Shown: positions 8,040 to 16,769, numbered from the stretch's first letter. The stretch: DNA of 64,000 bases from Nocardioides hwasunensis (GCF_014779665.1 NZ_JACXYY010000001.1:558001-622000); one strand, 5' to 3'. The notes: generated by a model from the letters alone, not told the origin. A program made the numbers and translations.

Positions 8040-9166
8040 GGGTGCTCGGCCGCGCGACCCTGGAAGGCGAGGATCGCCGGGTTGAGGATCCGGCCGTCCT
8101 GGATCTCGATGGCCCGGGTCAGGGTCTCGCTGGTGGCCCAGGCCTCGGGCCCGTCGAGGACGGTCTCGATGAAGGGGAGCAGCGCCTCGCTGTTCTCCCA
8201 CGTCGCCGAGCTCCAGAGGTACGACGGGCTGTGGTCTACCGCGTAGTAGTGGACCCGCCCTCCGACGGTGTGCATCGGGTCGGCGAACGTCGTCGGCGCC
8301 GCCCACGAGAAGCCCATGCCCTCGTCGCACGACACGTCCACGATCAGGCTGCCGCTGCGGAAGGCGGGAAGGTCGTCGGTGTGCAGGTAGGTCAGCGGGG
8401 CCGCGGTGTCCTGGAGCGTGCAGTTGACGACGATGTCGTTCTCGGCGAGGTACGCGGCCAGTGGCTCGCGACCGCGCTCGGTGATCACCATGCTCGCGCT
8501 CGGGTCGTCCGGGTCGTGGTCGAACTGCCGGATCCGCACCGAGTGGATCGGTGATCCCACTGCGGCCACCCCGCGGGTGGTGAGGACCGCGACGTCGCCC
8601 ACCCCGTGGGCCTTGAGCGCCGTGACCGCGCCGCGGGCGGTCGCCCCGAAGCCGATCACGACCGCGCTCAGCCGGCGACCGTAGTCACCGGTGATGCCGA
8701 CGAGCTCCATGGCCTGCAGCACCGAGCAGTAGCCGGCGAGCTCGTTGTTCTTGTGGAAGACGTGCAGGCCGACGTAGCCGTCCCGGGTCCAGTGGTTCAT
8801 CGCCTCGAAGGCGATCAGCGTGAGCTCCCGGTCGATCGCGAGCTGGGTGAGCTCGGGGTCCTGCACGCAGTGCGGCCAGCCCCACAGCACCTGACCCGCG
8901 TGCATGGCGGCGACGTCCTCGTGCTGCGGCTTGGGCAGCACGACGACGTCCGCGGTGGCGAGGATCTCCTCGCGGGAGGCGAAGCCGGCCACCTGCCCGG
9001 CCAGCTCGGCGTCGCTCACGCCGAAGTGGTCGGCGTACCCGTGCTCGAGGGTCGTGCGCGCGGCAACGTCCGGGGCGAGCCGGTGCAGGTGCTCCGGATG
9101 GAGCGGGAGGCGGTGCTCGTTCTCCTTGGCCGAGGTCCCGATGACGCCGAGACTGAGCCGGGTCAC
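8024..9166 (-). CDS. alanine dehydrogenase/PNT-fold oxidoreductase, N5-(carboxyethyl)ornithine synthase-like
   Basis: A 380-residue NAD(P)-dependent enzyme. The N-terminal half (SLGVIGTSAKENEHRLP) matches the alanine dehydrogenase/transhydrogenase N-domain. A Rossmann segment follows near residue 165 (AVVIGFGATARGAV), with a C-terminal VDVSCDEGMGF. The closest family I can name is N5-(L-1-carboxyethyl)-L-ornithine synthase, which reductively joins pyruvate to ornithine; ordinary alanine dehydrogenase is the alternative. GTG 9166 overlaps the TGA of the 44-residue ORF upstream. The 3' end overlaps the end of the HIT gene by 16 bp. No operon partner explains the substrate. Confidence 0.75.
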   Translation of the reverse strand: MTRLSLGVIGTSAKENEHRLPLHPEHLHRLAPDVAARTTLEHGYADHFGVSDAELAGQVAGFASREEILATADVVVLPKPQHEDVAAMHAGQVLWGWPHCVQDPELTQLAIDRELTLIAFEAMNHWTRDGYVGLHVFHKNNELAGYCSVLQAMELVGITGDYGRRLSAVVIGFGATARGAVTALKAHGVGDVAVLTTRGVAAVGSPIHSVRIRQFDHDPDDPSASMVITERGREPLAAYLAENDIVVNCTLQDTAAPLTYLHTDDLPAFRSGSLIVDVSCDEGMGFSWAAPTTFADPMHTVGGRVHYYAVDHSPSYLWSSATWENSEALLPFIETVLDGPEAWATSETLTRAIEIQDGRILNPAILAFQGRAAEHPYAVG

Positions 9167-9297
9167 CGCTTCTTGGGGATCAGGGGCTCGGTGGCGTCGG
9201 ACTTGCCGGCCGCCTTCGCGTGCTTGTCGGCACGCTTCTCCTTGATGGACTTGCCGGACTTCTTGGACATGCCTTGCCGTGGCGACTTGTCGCTCAT
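9163..9297 (-). CDS. small basic protein, 44 residues, coupled to the dehydrogenase gene
   Basis: ATG at 9297 opens a 44-codon frame ending at TGA 9163-9165, which overlaps the GTG of the dehydrogenase (GGTGA). The peptide is lysine-rich (MSKKSGKSIKEKRADKHAK) and soluble, with no transmembrane segment. Similar short lysine-rich ORFs are common in actinomycetes; no function is known to me. The exact stop/start overlap and the simple Lys/Ala/Ser composition support real translation, perhaps to feed ribosomes to the downstream gene. Confidence 0.65.
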   Translation of the reverse strand: MSDKSPRQGMSKKSGKSIKEKRADKHAKAAGKSDATEPLIPKKR

Positions 9298-9368
9298 CGG
9301 GGCTCCCTTGTCGGAAGCCTGGATGGCTCCGTGCCGCCACACTACGCCCCGGCACTAACGTGGCCGCC

Positions 9369-10142
9369 GTGGACGACTCCTCGCTGACCGACGACGCCGC
9401 CCTCGCTGCCGAGCTGGTGCAGGAGGCCGGATCCCTCGCCGCGCGCATCCGGGGCGAGGGCCTCGACATCGAGCGCAAGACCAGCGGCTCCGACATCGTC
9501 ACCCAGGCCGACACCGCCTCCGAGCGGCTCATCGTCGAGCGTCTCGCCGCCGCGCGACCCGACGACGCGATCGTGGGGGAGGAGGGCACGTCCCGACCCG
9601 GGACGTCCGGTCGCACGTGGGTCATCGACCCCGTCGACGGCACCTACAACTTCTCGCGCGGCAGCGACTGGTGGTGCACGGCGATCGCGCTGCACGACGA
9701 GGACGACGTGCTGCTGGGCGCGGTCCACCACCCCGCCACCGGGCGCACGTGGATCGGCGGGCCGCGGGTGCCGAGCACCTGCGACGGTGCGCCCCTCGAC
9801 GCGCTCCCAGCGACCCCGCGCGAGGCGCGGTGCGCGACCACCTACCTCCACCCGCCGTTCTACGGCGGCGAGGTGGGGGAGGCGTTCGCCCGCGCGCTCC
9901 GACAGGTCGGCACCCTGCGGATGCTGGGCTCGGGGACCATGGACTGCATGGCCATCGCCTCGGGACAGTGGGACGTGCTGTTCCAGCACTCCGTGGCCGA
10001 CTGGGACCGGCTCCCGGGCGCGGCGATCATCCGCGGCGCCGGGGGCGACTCGGTCGTCGTACCCGCCTCCGGCGTGGACTGGACGGTCACCGGGGCGCCG
10101 GCCGCGGTGGCGGACGTCCGCGCGGCCCTGCTCGACGGGTAG
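9369..10142 (+). CDS. inositol monophosphatase family protein
   Basis: A 257-residue metal-dependent phosphatase. Motif 1 reads WVIDPVDGTYNF (Asp-Pro-x-Asp-Gly-Thr), and the C-terminal motif 2 is WDRLPGAAIIRGAGG. The GEEG segment supplies another metal ligand. Family members dephosphorylate inositol-1-phosphate, histidinol phosphate or PAP. Placement directly before the phosphatidylinositol-type synthase pgsA favours inositol phosphate, but histidinol phosphatase is possible. GTG 9369 lies 7 nt after TAACGT (9356-9361), a leaderless start. Its TAG stop forms part of the promoter box of pgsA. Confidence 0.88.
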   Translation: MDDSSLTDDAALAAELVQEAGSLAARIRGEGLDIERKTSGSDIVTQADTASERLIVERLAAARPDDAIVGEEGTSRPGTSGRTWVIDPVDGTYNFSRGSDWWCTAIALHDEDDVLLGAVHHPATGRTWIGGPRVPSTCDGAPLDALPATPREARCATTYLHPPFYGGEVGEAFARALRQVGTLRMLGSGTMDCMAIASGQWDVLFQHSVADWDRLPGAAIIRGAGGDSVVVPASGVDWTVTGAPAAVADVRAALLDG

Positions 10143-10151
10143 CCTGCCGCC

Positions 10152-10775
10152 GTGCTCGATCGGTTCAAGCAGTTCTGGCAGGGCGTCATGCTCGCCCCCT
10201 TCATCAACCTGTTCATCCGTCTGGGCATCAGCCCCGACGTGGTGACGCTCGTCGGCACGCTCGGCGTCAGCTTCGGCGCGCTGTTCTTCTTCGCGCAGGG
10301 GTGGGTGTGGCAGGGCGTCCTGTTCATCACCGCGTTCGTCTTCAGCGACCTGGTCGACGGCGCGATGGCCCGCAAGGTGGGTCGGAAGGACGACTTCGGT
10401 GCCTTCCTCGACTCCACGCTGGACCGGGTCGCCGACGGTGCGCTGTTCGGCGGACTGGCCCTGTTCTTCGCCTGGCACCACGAGAGCCGCCTCTACCTCG
10501 TGCTGTGCCTGGTCATCCTCGTCATGGGTGCGGTGACGTCGTACGCCCGCGCCAAGGCCGACTACCTCGGCTACGACGCCAAGGTCGGGATCGCCGAGCG
10601 TCCCGACCGCCTCGTCGGCATGCTCGTGCCTGCCTTCTTCGCCGACCTCCTCGACCTCTGGTTCCTGCTCTACATCGCGCTCTGGGCGCTGGCCGTCGCC
10701 GCGACCGTCACGGTCGCGCAGCGCATCTGGGTCGTCCGCCGCCAGGCGCTCGCCCGGGCCGGCTCGCAGGCGTGA
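10152..10775 (+). CDS. pgsA: CDP-alcohol phosphatidyltransferase (phosphatidylinositol phosphate synthase type)
   Basis: A 207-residue membrane enzyme with about six helices. The catalytic signature D-x2-D-G-x2-A-R-x8-G-x3-D-x3-D is present as DLVDGAMARKVGRKDDFGAF followed by LDSTLD (D66, D69, D87, D91). In actinobacteria this gene, next to HIT and thrS, makes phosphatidylinositol phosphate from CDP-diacylglycerol and inositol-1-phosphate at the inner membrane. GTG 10152 follows TAGCCT (10140-10145) by 6 nt, so it has its own leaderless promoter inside the previous stop codon. The mycobacterial neighbours patA and pimA do not follow. Confidence 0.9.
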   Translation: MLDRFKQFWQGVMLAPFINLFIRLGISPDVVTLVGTLGVSFGALFFFAQGWVWQGVLFITAFVFSDLVDGAMARKVGRKDDFGAFLDSTLDRVADGALFGGLALFFAWHHESRLYLVLCLVILVMGAVTSYARAKADYLGYDAKVGIAERPDRLVGMLVPAFFADLLDLWFLLYIALWALAVAATVTVAQRIWVVRRQALARAGSQA

Positions 10776-10783
10776 CACCGGTG

Positions 10784-10812
10784 CACCCCGCGGGGTGAGG
10801 GCGCACTACCAT
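10784..10812 (+). promoter_or_regulatory. palindrome and -10 box before pdxS
   Basis: CACCCCGCGGGGTG (10784-10797) is a perfect 14-bp palindrome standing 9 nt before TACCAT (10807-10812), which in turn is 7 nt before the pdxS ATG. The palindrome may be an operator or part of the pgsA terminator hairpin; the sequence does not decide. Confidence 0.4.
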
Positions 10813-10819
10813 CCGACAC

Positions 10820-11728
10820 ATGGCTGAGAACACTCCCGACACCCCTCTCGAGCACGGCACCAGCCGCGTGAAGCGCGGCATGGCCGAGATGCTCAAGGGC
10901 GGCGTGATCATGGACGTCGTCACCGCCGAGCAGGCGAAGATCGCCGAGGACGCCGGTGCCGTTGCGGTGATGGCGCTGGAGCGGGTCCCGGCCGACATCC
11001 GAGCCCAGGGCGGCGTGTCGCGGATGAGCGATCCCGACATGATCGACTCGATCATCTCGTCGGTGTCGATCCCGGTGATGGCCAAGGCGCGGATCGGCCA
11101 CTTCGCCGAGGCGCAGGTCCTGCAGTCGCTGGGCGTCGACTACATCGACGAGTCCGAGGTCCTGACCCCGGCCGACTACACGAACCACATCGACAAGTGG
11201 GCCTTCACCGTGCCGTTCGTGTGCGGTGCGACCAACCTGGGCGAGGCACTGCGCCGGATCACCGAGGGTGCGGCGATGATCCGTTCCAAGGGCGAGGCCG
11301 GCACCGGTGACGTGTCCAACGCGGTCACCCACATGCGCACCATCCGGGGCGAGCTCAACCGCCTCCGCGCGATGGCCGAGGACGAGCTCTACGTCGCAGC
11401 CAAGGAGCTCCAGGCGCCCTACGACCTCGTCAAGGAGGTCGCGGCCGCCGGCAAGCTCCCTGTCGTGCTCTTCACCGCCGGTGGCATCGCGACCCCGGCC
11501 GACGCCGCGATGATGATGCAGCTCGGCGCCGAGGGCGTCTTCGTCGGCTCCGGCATCTTCAAGTCCGGCAACCCCGCGCAGCGCGCCGAGGCGATCGTGA
11601 AGGCCACGACGTTCCACGACGACCCCGACGTGGTCGCGAAGGTCTCCCGGGGTCTCGGCGAGGCCATGGTCGGCATCAACGTCGACGAGATCCCGCAGCC
11701 GCACCGCCTCGCCGAGCGCGGTTGGTGA
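10820..11728 (+). CDS. pdxS: pyridoxal 5'-phosphate synthase lyase subunit
   Basis: A 302-residue (beta/alpha)8 protein that joins ribose 5-phosphate, glyceraldehyde 3-phosphate and ammonia into PLP. The conserved D32, Schiff-base lysine K89 ([11 protein letters not shown]) and second lysine K157 ([12 protein letters not shown]) are all in place. The ammonia comes from the PdxT subunit encoded immediately downstream with a GTGA overlap. ATG 10820 is 7 nt after TACCAT, suggesting leaderless initiation. Very well conserved gene. Confidence 0.98.
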   Translation: MAENTPDTPLEHGTSRVKRGMAEMLKGGVIMDVVTAEQAKIAEDAGAVAVMALERVPADIRAQGGVSRMSDPDMIDSIISSVSIPVMAKARIGHFAEAQVLQSLGVDYIDESEVLTPADYTNHIDKWAFTVPFVCGATNLGEALRRITEGAAMIRSKGEAGTGDVSNAVTHMRTIRGELNRLRAMAEDELYVAAKELQAPYDLVKEVAAAGKLPVVLFTAGGIATPADAAMMMQLGAEGVFVGSGIFKSGNPAQRAEAIVKATTFHDDPDVVAKVSRGLGEAMVGINVDEIPQPHRLAERGW

Positions 11729-12324
11729 GCCAGCCGGTCATCGGCGTCCTCGCCCTCCAGGGCGACGTGCGCGAGCACCTGACCGCCCTGCGCTCGCTCG
11801 GCGCCGACCCGATCTCCGTACGCCGACCGGCCGAGCTGGCGGCCTGCGACGGCCTGGTCGTCCCGGGCGGGGAGTCGACCACGATGGTCAAGCTCGCGCG
11901 GATCTTCGAGCTGCTCGAGCCCCTGCGTGAGGCCGTCCGGGGAGGCCTGCCGACGTTCGGCACCTGCGCCGGGATGATCATGCTGGCCGACCGGATCGAG
12001 GACGGCGCCGTGGGCCAGGAGACGATCGGCGGGCTCCACATCACGGTGCGCCGCAACGCCTTCGGGCGCCAGGTCGACTCCTTCGAGGACGACCTCGAGG
12101 TCGACGGACTGGCCGCCCCGGTGCGGGCGGTCTTCATCCGGGCCCCGTGGGTCGAGGCGGTCGCCGACGACGTCGACGTACTGGCTCGGGTCGCCGTCGG
12201 GCCGGCCGCGGGTAGGATCGTCGCGGTCCGTCAAGGCCCCCTGATGGCGACCTCGTTCCATCCCGAGGTCGGCAGCGACGACCGGGTCCACGGCATGTTC
12301 GTGGACCTGGTGCGCTCGGCCTGA
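11725..12324 (+). CDS. pdxT: pyridoxal 5'-phosphate synthase glutaminase subunit
   Basis: A 199-residue class I glutamine amidotransferase that releases ammonia for PdxS. The catalytic triad is visible: C81 in FGTCAGMI, H179 and E181 in [18 protein letters not shown] is the oxyanion-strand motif of the PdxT/SNO family. The GTG at 11725 overlaps the pdxS stop as GTGA, arguing for coupled translation in the right stoichiometry; a TTG one codon upstream is less likely. Confidence 0.97.
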   Translation: MSQPVIGVLALQGDVREHLTALRSLGADPISVRRPAELAACDGLVVPGGESTTMVKLARIFELLEPLREAVRGGLPTFGTCAGMIMLADRIEDGAVGQETIGGLHITVRRNAFGRQVDSFEDDLEVDGLAAPVRAVFIRAPWVEAVADDVDVLARVAVGPAAGRIVAVRQGPLMATSFHPEVGSDDRVHGMFVDLVRSA

Positions 12325-12360
12325 CGACCACGACACGCGAGCGAGTAGATAGAGGGACAC

Positions 12361-13146
12361 ATGTCAGGCCACTCCAAGTGGGCAACGACCAAGCACAAGA
12401 AGGCCGCGATCGACGCCAAGCGCGGCAAGCTCTTCGCCAAGCTGATCAAGAACATCGAGGTCGCGGCCAAGCAGGGCGGCGGCGACCCTGCCGGCAACCC
12501 GACCCTCTACGACGCCATCCAGAAGGCGAAGAAGAGCTCGGTGCCCAACAAGAACATCGACTCCGCGCTCAAGCGCGGCTCCGGTGCGGAGTCCGGCGGT
12601 GTCGACTACAAGACGATCTCCTACGAGGTCTACGGACCGCAGGGCGTCGCCTTCCTCGTCGAGTGCCTCACCGACAACACCAACCGTGCCGCGATGGAGG
12701 TCCGCACCGCGGTCACCCGCAACGGCGGGACCATGGCCGACCCCGGCTCCGTCTCGCGCCTGTTCACCCGCAAGGGCGTCGTCGTGGTGCCCAAGTCGCA
12801 GGACCACGACGGCACCGTGCGTGAGGTCTCCGAGGACGACGTCCTCGAGGCGACCCTCGACGCCGGCGCGGAGGAGGTCAACGACCTCGACGAGGCGTTC
12901 CAGGTGCAGAGCGAGGCCACCGACGTGGTCGCGGTCCGCACCGCGCTGCAGGACGCCGGCATCGACTACGACTCCGCCGACGTGGAGTTCGTCGCCAGCC
13001 TCGAGATCCCGGTCGACGCCGACGGCGCCGGCAAGGTGCTCCACCTCCTCGACGCGCTCGAGGACCTCGACGACGTCCAGGACGTCTTCACCAACGTCGA
13101 CATCCCCGCCGACGTGATGGCCGAGCTCGAGTCCGCCGACGCCTGA
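12361..13146 (+). CDS. YebC/PmpR family probable transcriptional regulator / translation factor
   Basis: A 261-residue protein beginning [20 protein letters not shown], the hallmark of the family, with [11 protein letters not shown] in the middle and the acidic C-terminal domain. Family members bind DNA or help ribosomes through proline-rich stretches. The gene stands in its usual place after pdxT (37-nt gap with GAGGG before ATG) and before ruvC. The AbiEi-like gene and the long hairpin now separate it from ruvC. Confidence 0.95.
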   Translation: MSGHSKWATTKHKKAAIDAKRGKLFAKLIKNIEVAAKQGGGDPAGNPTLYDAIQKAKKSSVPNKNIDSALKRGSGAESGGVDYKTISYEVYGPQGVAFLVECLTDNTNRAAMEVRTAVTRNGGTMADPGSVSRLFTRKGVVVVPKSQDHDGTVREVSEDDVLEATLDAGAEEVNDLDEAFQVQSEATDVVAVRTALQDAGIDYDSADVEFVASLEIPVDADGAGKVLHLLDALEDLDDVQDVFTNVDIPADVMAELESADA

Positions 13147-13170
13147 CCGCCCCGGCCCCGTTCCCACCTG

Positions 13171-13250
13171 GCGCTGTAACGCCGGGTTAGTGGCTCTACC
13201 CACCCTGTTGCAGCATGGTGGGTACAACCACTAACCCGGCGTTACAGCGC
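13171..13250. repeat. long inverted repeat (34-bp arms, 12-nt loop)
   Basis: Positions 13171-13204 and 13217-13250 are reverse complements with only two mismatches (in GGCTCTACC against GGTTGTACC). The loop 13205-13216 is itself nearly palindromic. As RNA this folds into an unusually stable hairpin 25 nt after the yebC stop; as DNA it resembles a small palindromic element. It is far longer than an ordinary terminator stem. Confidence 0.8.
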
Positions 13251-13379
13251 TGTGGGGGCTTCCGGGCGGGCCCGATCCCGGGCCAGCAATCGTCCACAGC
13301 CGGCCACGGAGCGGCTTGCTCCACAGACCTCCTCCGCCGATCGGTCCCACCGTCCGTCGCCGCGCGGATCGTCGGCGGC

Positions 13380-15074
13380 ATGTACCTCCCTGTCATCGCC
13401 CAGATGCACCGCGAGCACGGATTGGTGACGAGCAAGCAGCTTGCCGTGGCTGGCCTCGACCCCGGCGACGTACGACGCCTCCTCGCCGCGGGCCGGCTCG
13501 TCCGCGTCCGCCGCGGGGTGTACGCCGACGCCGACGCGTGGCAGGCACTGGACCCCTACCGGGGTCAGCCGATGCTGCGCATCCGGGCCACCAGGATGGG
13601 GTTGCGGTCGACGACGTACGCCTTCAGTCACGACTCGTCCGCGATCCCGCTCGGCATGGGCGCCCCGGACCCGCGGACCTCGCTGGTCCACCTCAGCAGG
13701 ACGAAGGTGCACGGCGACGCGGTGCGCAACGGCGTGAAGCACCACCTGGCGCCCTACCTGCCCGGCGACGTCACCGACGTGGAGGGGCTGGCCGTGCTCT
13801 CGCGGGCGCGCACCGCCCTGGACATGGTGCGCGAGCACGGGCGTGCCCACGGGCTGGCGGCGTGCGACGCGGCGCTGCGGCACGGCGTGACCCGTGCCGA
13901 GCTGCTCGACCACCTGTCACGGATGTCGTGCTGGCCACACAGTCGCTGCATGCGCTGGTGCATCGAGCACGCCGACGCCCTTGCCGAGAGCTATCTCGAG
14001 TCCTTGGTCCGCGACTTCGTCCTGGAGCTGGCCATCGGGGCTCCCGAGTGCCAGTTCGGGCTGTCGGACGGACACGCGACGGCGTTCGTCGACCTCATCG
14101 TGGATCGCCACTTCTTCGAGGCCGACGGCCTGCTCAAGTACCCGCTCGGCAACCCGAGCGGGAAGACGCCCGAGGTCGTCCTCGCGGAGGAGAAGCGGCG
14201 CCACGACTTCCTGACCGGCTTCAAGCTCGGTTCGTCACGACTGACCTACGTCGATCTCTTCAGCGGGCGGCAGGCCGCTCTCGCGCGGGCCGCCCGCGAG
14301 TACGCCGACACGTGCGCCCGCTTCGGCACCGAGACGGCCGACCTTGCCCCGTACCGCGTCAGCCGCACCCGCCCGCGGATCAGCGGGGCCGGGCACGGTG
14401 GGACGTGCGCTCAGCGACCGCCCGCCGCGTGTCGTACGACGTCCCGCACCCGCCCCGGGTTAGCGTGGCCGCACGAACAGGTGTTCGGACGGACCGGTCA
14501 GGGCGAGGCGAGGGGGCGAGGCGTGCGTGTGCTCGGCATCGACCCCGGTCTGACCAGGTGCGGCGTCGGGGTGGTCGACGGCAGCGTCGGGCGCCCGCTG
14601 TCGATGGTGGACGTCGGCGTCATCCGCACCAGCTCGGACCTGCCGATCGCGCAGCGTCTGGTGACGATCGAGAAGGGCCTCGACGCCTGGATCGAGGAGC
14701 ACCGGCCCGACGCGGTCGCGGTGGAGCGGGTCTTCGCGCGCTCCGACTCCAGCACGATCATGGGCACCGCCCAGGCCAGCGGCATCGCGCTCGTCGTCGC
14801 GGCACGCAGGGGACTGCCCATCACCATGCACACCCCGAGCGAGGTCAAGGCCGCCGTCTCCGGCAACGGCCGCGCCGACAAGGCCCAGGTCGGTGCGATG
14901 GTCGTGCGGATCCTGCGGCTGAGCGAGCTGCCCAAGCCTGCCGACGCCGCCGACGCGCTCGCGCTCGCCATCACGCACGTGTGGCGTGGCGCGGCGAGCA
15001 ACCGCCTCGAGGCCGCCGTGGCGCAGCAGCAGGCGCTGGTCAAGGCACAGAAGCAGAAGATGAGGACCCGATGA
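13380..15074 (+). CDS. AbiEi-like/DUF559-type protein whose reading frame continues in frame through ruvC
   Basis: From ATG 13380 a frame of 564 codons stays open to the ruvC stop. Residues 1-330 form a typical actinobacterial AbiEi-family antitoxin-like protein: an N-terminal winged-helix (HGLVTSKQLAVAGLDPGDVR, RVRRGVY) and a C-terminal Vsr/DUF559-like part (FVDLIVDRHFFEADG, VLAEEKRRHDFLTGF). Homologues normally stop soon after a segment like CARFGTETADLAPY, which here ends near 14356. The next 55 codons up to ruvC look like untranslated sequence (Arg/Pro-rich, containing the ruvC promoter), so a stop codon or frame seems to have been lost; a shift to the next frame would end at TAG 14461-14463. 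Whether a fused protein is made is open. Confidence 0.55.
   Translation: MYLPVIAQMHREHGLVTSKQLAVAGLDPGDVRRLLAAGRLVRVRRGVYADADAWQALDPYRGQPMLRIRATRMGLRSTTYAFSHDSSAIPLGMGAPDPRTSLVHLSRTKVHGDAVRNGVKHHLAPYLPGDVTDVEGLAVLSRARTALDMVREHGRAHGLAACDAALRHGVTRAELLDHLSRMSCWPHSRCMRWCIEHADALAESYLESLVRDFVLELAIGAPECQFGLSDGHATAFVDLIVDRHFFEADGLLKYPLGNPSGKTPEVVLAEEKRRHDFLTGFKLGSSRLTYVDLFSGRQAALARAAREYADTCARFGTETADLAPYRVSRTRPRISGAGHGGTCAQRPPAACRTTSRTRPGLAWPHEQVFGRTGQGEARGRGVRVLGIDPGLTRCGVGVVDGSVGRPLSMVDVGVIRTSSDLPIAQRLVTIEKGLDAWIEEHRPDAVAVERVFARSDSSTIMGTAQASGIALVVAARRGLPITMHTPSEVKAAVSGNGRADKAQVGAMVVRILRLSELPKPADAADALALAITHVWRGAASNRLEAAVAQQQALVKAQKQKMRTR
14461..14487 (+). promoter_or_regulatory. ruvC promoter with LexA-type SOS box
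   Basis: TAGCGT (14461-14466) is a -10 candidate. It is followed at 14474-14487 by CGAACAGGTGTTCG, a perfect 5-4-5 palindrome matching the core of the actinobacterial LexA box (CGAAC-N4-GTTCG). LexA control of ruvCAB is established in mycobacteria. The site shows that ruvC has its own promoter inside the open frame coming from the AbiEi-like gene. Confidence 0.75.
14523..15074 (+). CDS. ruvC: crossover junction endodeoxyribonuclease RuvC
   Basis: A 183-residue RNase H-fold resolvase that cuts Holliday junctions with RuvAB. The first catalytic Asp is in VLGIDPGLTRCG (D7), the Glu in AVERVFA, and the C-terminal acidic pair in PADAADALALAITH. GTG 14523 is placed by the family N-terminus. A purine-rich stretch precedes it, and a -10/LexA site lies about 40-60 nt upstream. 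Its TGA overlaps the ruvA ATG as ATGA. Upstream the frame is uninterrupted into the AbiEi-like gene. Confidence 0.96.
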   Translation: MRVLGIDPGLTRCGVGVVDGSVGRPLSMVDVGVIRTSSDLPIAQRLVTIEKGLDAWIEEHRPDAVAVERVFARSDSSTIMGTAQASGIALVVAARRGLPITMHTPSEVKAAVSGNGRADKAQVGAMVVRILRLSELPKPADAADALALAITHVWRGAASNRLEAAVAQQQALVKAQKQKMRTR

Positions 15075-15670
15075 TCGCCTTCGTCCGCGGCGAGGTCGCC
15101 GCCGTCACCCTCAGCAGCGCCGTCCTCGAGGTCGGCGGCGTCGGCCTCGAGCTGATGTGCACCCCCGGCACGCTGGCCACGCTGCGCGTCGGCAAGCCCG
15201 CGACGCTGCCCACGAGCATGGTCGTGCGTGAGGACAGCCTGACGATCTTCGGCTTCCTCGACGACGACGAGAAGCAGATCTTCGAGATCGTCCAGACCGC
15301 CTCCGGCGTCGGCCCCAAGGTCGCCCAGGCGATCGTCGCGGTGATGAGCCCCGACGACGTACGCCGCGCCATCGGCACCGAGGACGTCAAGGCGCTCACC
15401 CGCGTCCCGGGCATCGGCCAGAAGGGCGCCCAGCGCATCATCCTCGAGCTCAAGGACCGCATCGGCCCGCCGGTCGGCGTCCACCACCCGGCGGCCGCCC
15501 CGAGCGCCGCGGAGGCCTGGCGCGACCAGGTCCGCGACGGCCTCGTCGGCCTCGGCTGGTCGGCGAAGGAGTCGGAGAAGGCCGTCGACGCCGTCGCGCC
15601 CGAGGCCGGTGACCGACCGGACGTCGGCGCCCTGCTGCGCGCGGCGCTGCGCACGCTGAGCAAGGCCTGA
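15071..15670 (+). CDS. ruvA: Holliday junction branch migration protein RuvA
   Basis: A 199-residue protein whose tetramer grips four-way junctions and recruits the RuvB motor. It has the N-terminal OB fold ([20 protein letters not shown]), two helix-hairpin-helix motifs ([14 protein letters not shown] and [16 protein letters not shown]) and the C-terminal RuvB-binding domain after a proline/alanine linker. Translation is coupled to ruvC by an ATGA overlap, and ruvB begins one nucleotide after its stop. Confidence 0.97.
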   Translation: MIAFVRGEVAAVTLSSAVLEVGGVGLELMCTPGTLATLRVGKPATLPTSMVVREDSLTIFGFLDDDEKQIFEIVQTASGVGPKVAQAIVAVMSPDDVRRAIGTEDVKALTRVPGIGQKGAQRIILELKDRIGPPVGVHHPAAAPSAAEAWRDQVRDGLVGLGWSAKESEKAVDAVAPEAGDRPDVGALLRAALRTLSKA

Positions 15671-15671
15671 G

Positions 15672-16769
15672 ATGAACTGGGACGACGACACCGACGTCGA
15701 CGACACCGACGACCTCACCCGTGCCGAGCACGCCCACCTCCAGCGGCTCACCGACGCCGAGGCCGACGGCGACGAGCGGGCCGTCGAGGCCGCGCTGCGC
15801 CCCAAGACCCTCGACGAGGTGGTGGGGCAGGTCCGCGTACGCGACCAGCTCGGGCTGGTCCTCGAGGCGGCTCGCCGCCGGGGCCGCGCGCCCGACCACG
15901 TGCTGCTGTCCGGCCCGCCCGGGCTGGGCAAGACCACGCTCGCGATGATCATCGCTGCCGAGATGAGCACACCGCTGCGCCTCACGAGTGGCCCGGCCAT
16001 CACCCACGCCGGCGACCTCGCCGCGATCCTGTCGGGCCTCAACGAGGGCGACGTGCTCTTCGTCGACGAGATCCACCGGATGTCGCGCCCGGCCGAGGAG
16101 CTGCTCTACATGGCCATGGAGGACTTCCGGGTCGACGTGGTCATCGGCAAGGGCCCCGGCGCCACCGCGATCCCGCTGGAGATCCCGCCGTTCACCCTGG
16201 TCGGCGCCACCACCCGCGCCGGGCTGCTGCCCGGCCCGCTGCGTGACCGCTTCGGCTTCACCGCCCACCTGGAGTTCTACGAGCCCGAGGAGCTCGACCT
16301 CATCGTGCACCGCTCCGCCGGGCTCCTGGGCGTGCACCTGACCGCCGAGGGCTCGAGCGAGATCGCCTCCCGTTCCCGGGGCACGCCCCGCATCGCCAAC
16401 CGTCTGCTGCGCCGGGTGCGCGACTACGCCCAGGTCCGCGCCGACGGCGTGCTGACGCTGCCGGTCGCCCGGGCCGCGCTCGAGCTCTTCGAGGTCGACG
16501 AGTCCGGGCTCGACCGGCTCGATCGGGGCGTGCTCGACGTGCTGTGCCGCCGCTTCGGCGGGGGACCGGTCGGCATCTCGACGCTGGCCGTCGCGGTCGG
16601 CGAGGAGCGCGAGACGGTCGAGGAGGTCGCCGAGCCGTTCCTGGTCCGCACCGGCCTGCTCGCCCGCACGCCCCGCGGACGCGTCGCGACCCCGGCGGCC
16701 TGGCAGCACCTCGGGCTGACGCCGCCCGCGATGCCGACCGTCGACTCCACGCTCTTCGACGAGGCGTGA
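15672..16769 (+). CDS. ruvB: Holliday junction branch migration DNA helicase RuvB
   Basis: A 365-residue AAA+ ATPase. Walker [10 protein letters not shown] (81-89), Walker B LFVDEIHR (D132, E133), the sensor [10 protein letters not shown] and the C-terminal winged helix ([14 protein letters not shown]) are all present. An acidic N-terminal extension of about 35 residues precedes the [12 protein letters not shown] start of the conserved core. It is the third gene of the ruvCAB operon and starts 2 nt after the ruvA stop. Confidence 0.98.
   Translation: MNWDDDTDVDDTDDLTRAEHAHLQRLTDAEADGDERAVEAALRPKTLDEVVGQVRVRDQLGLVLEAARRRGRAPDHVLLSGPPGLGKTTLAMIIAAEMSTPLRLTSGPAITHAGDLAAILSGLNEGDVLFVDEIHRMSRPAEELLYMAMEDFRVDVVIGKGPGATAIPLEIPPFTLVGATTRAGLLPGPLRDRFGFTAHLEFYEPEELDLIVHRSAGLLGVHLTAEGSSEIASRSRGTPRIANRLLRRVRDYAQVRADGVLTLPVARAALELFEVDESGLDRLDRGVLDVLCRRFGGGPVGISTLAVAVGEERETVEEVAEPFLVRTGLLARTPRGRVATPAAWQHLGLTPPAMPTVDSTLFDEA

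Noticed and set aside
13380..14360. AbiEi-like gene as half of an AbiE toxin-antitoxin pair
   Set aside because: No AbiEii nucleotidyltransferase-like toxin lies next to it; neighbours are yebC and ruvC. Solitary AbiEi-like genes are common in this group.
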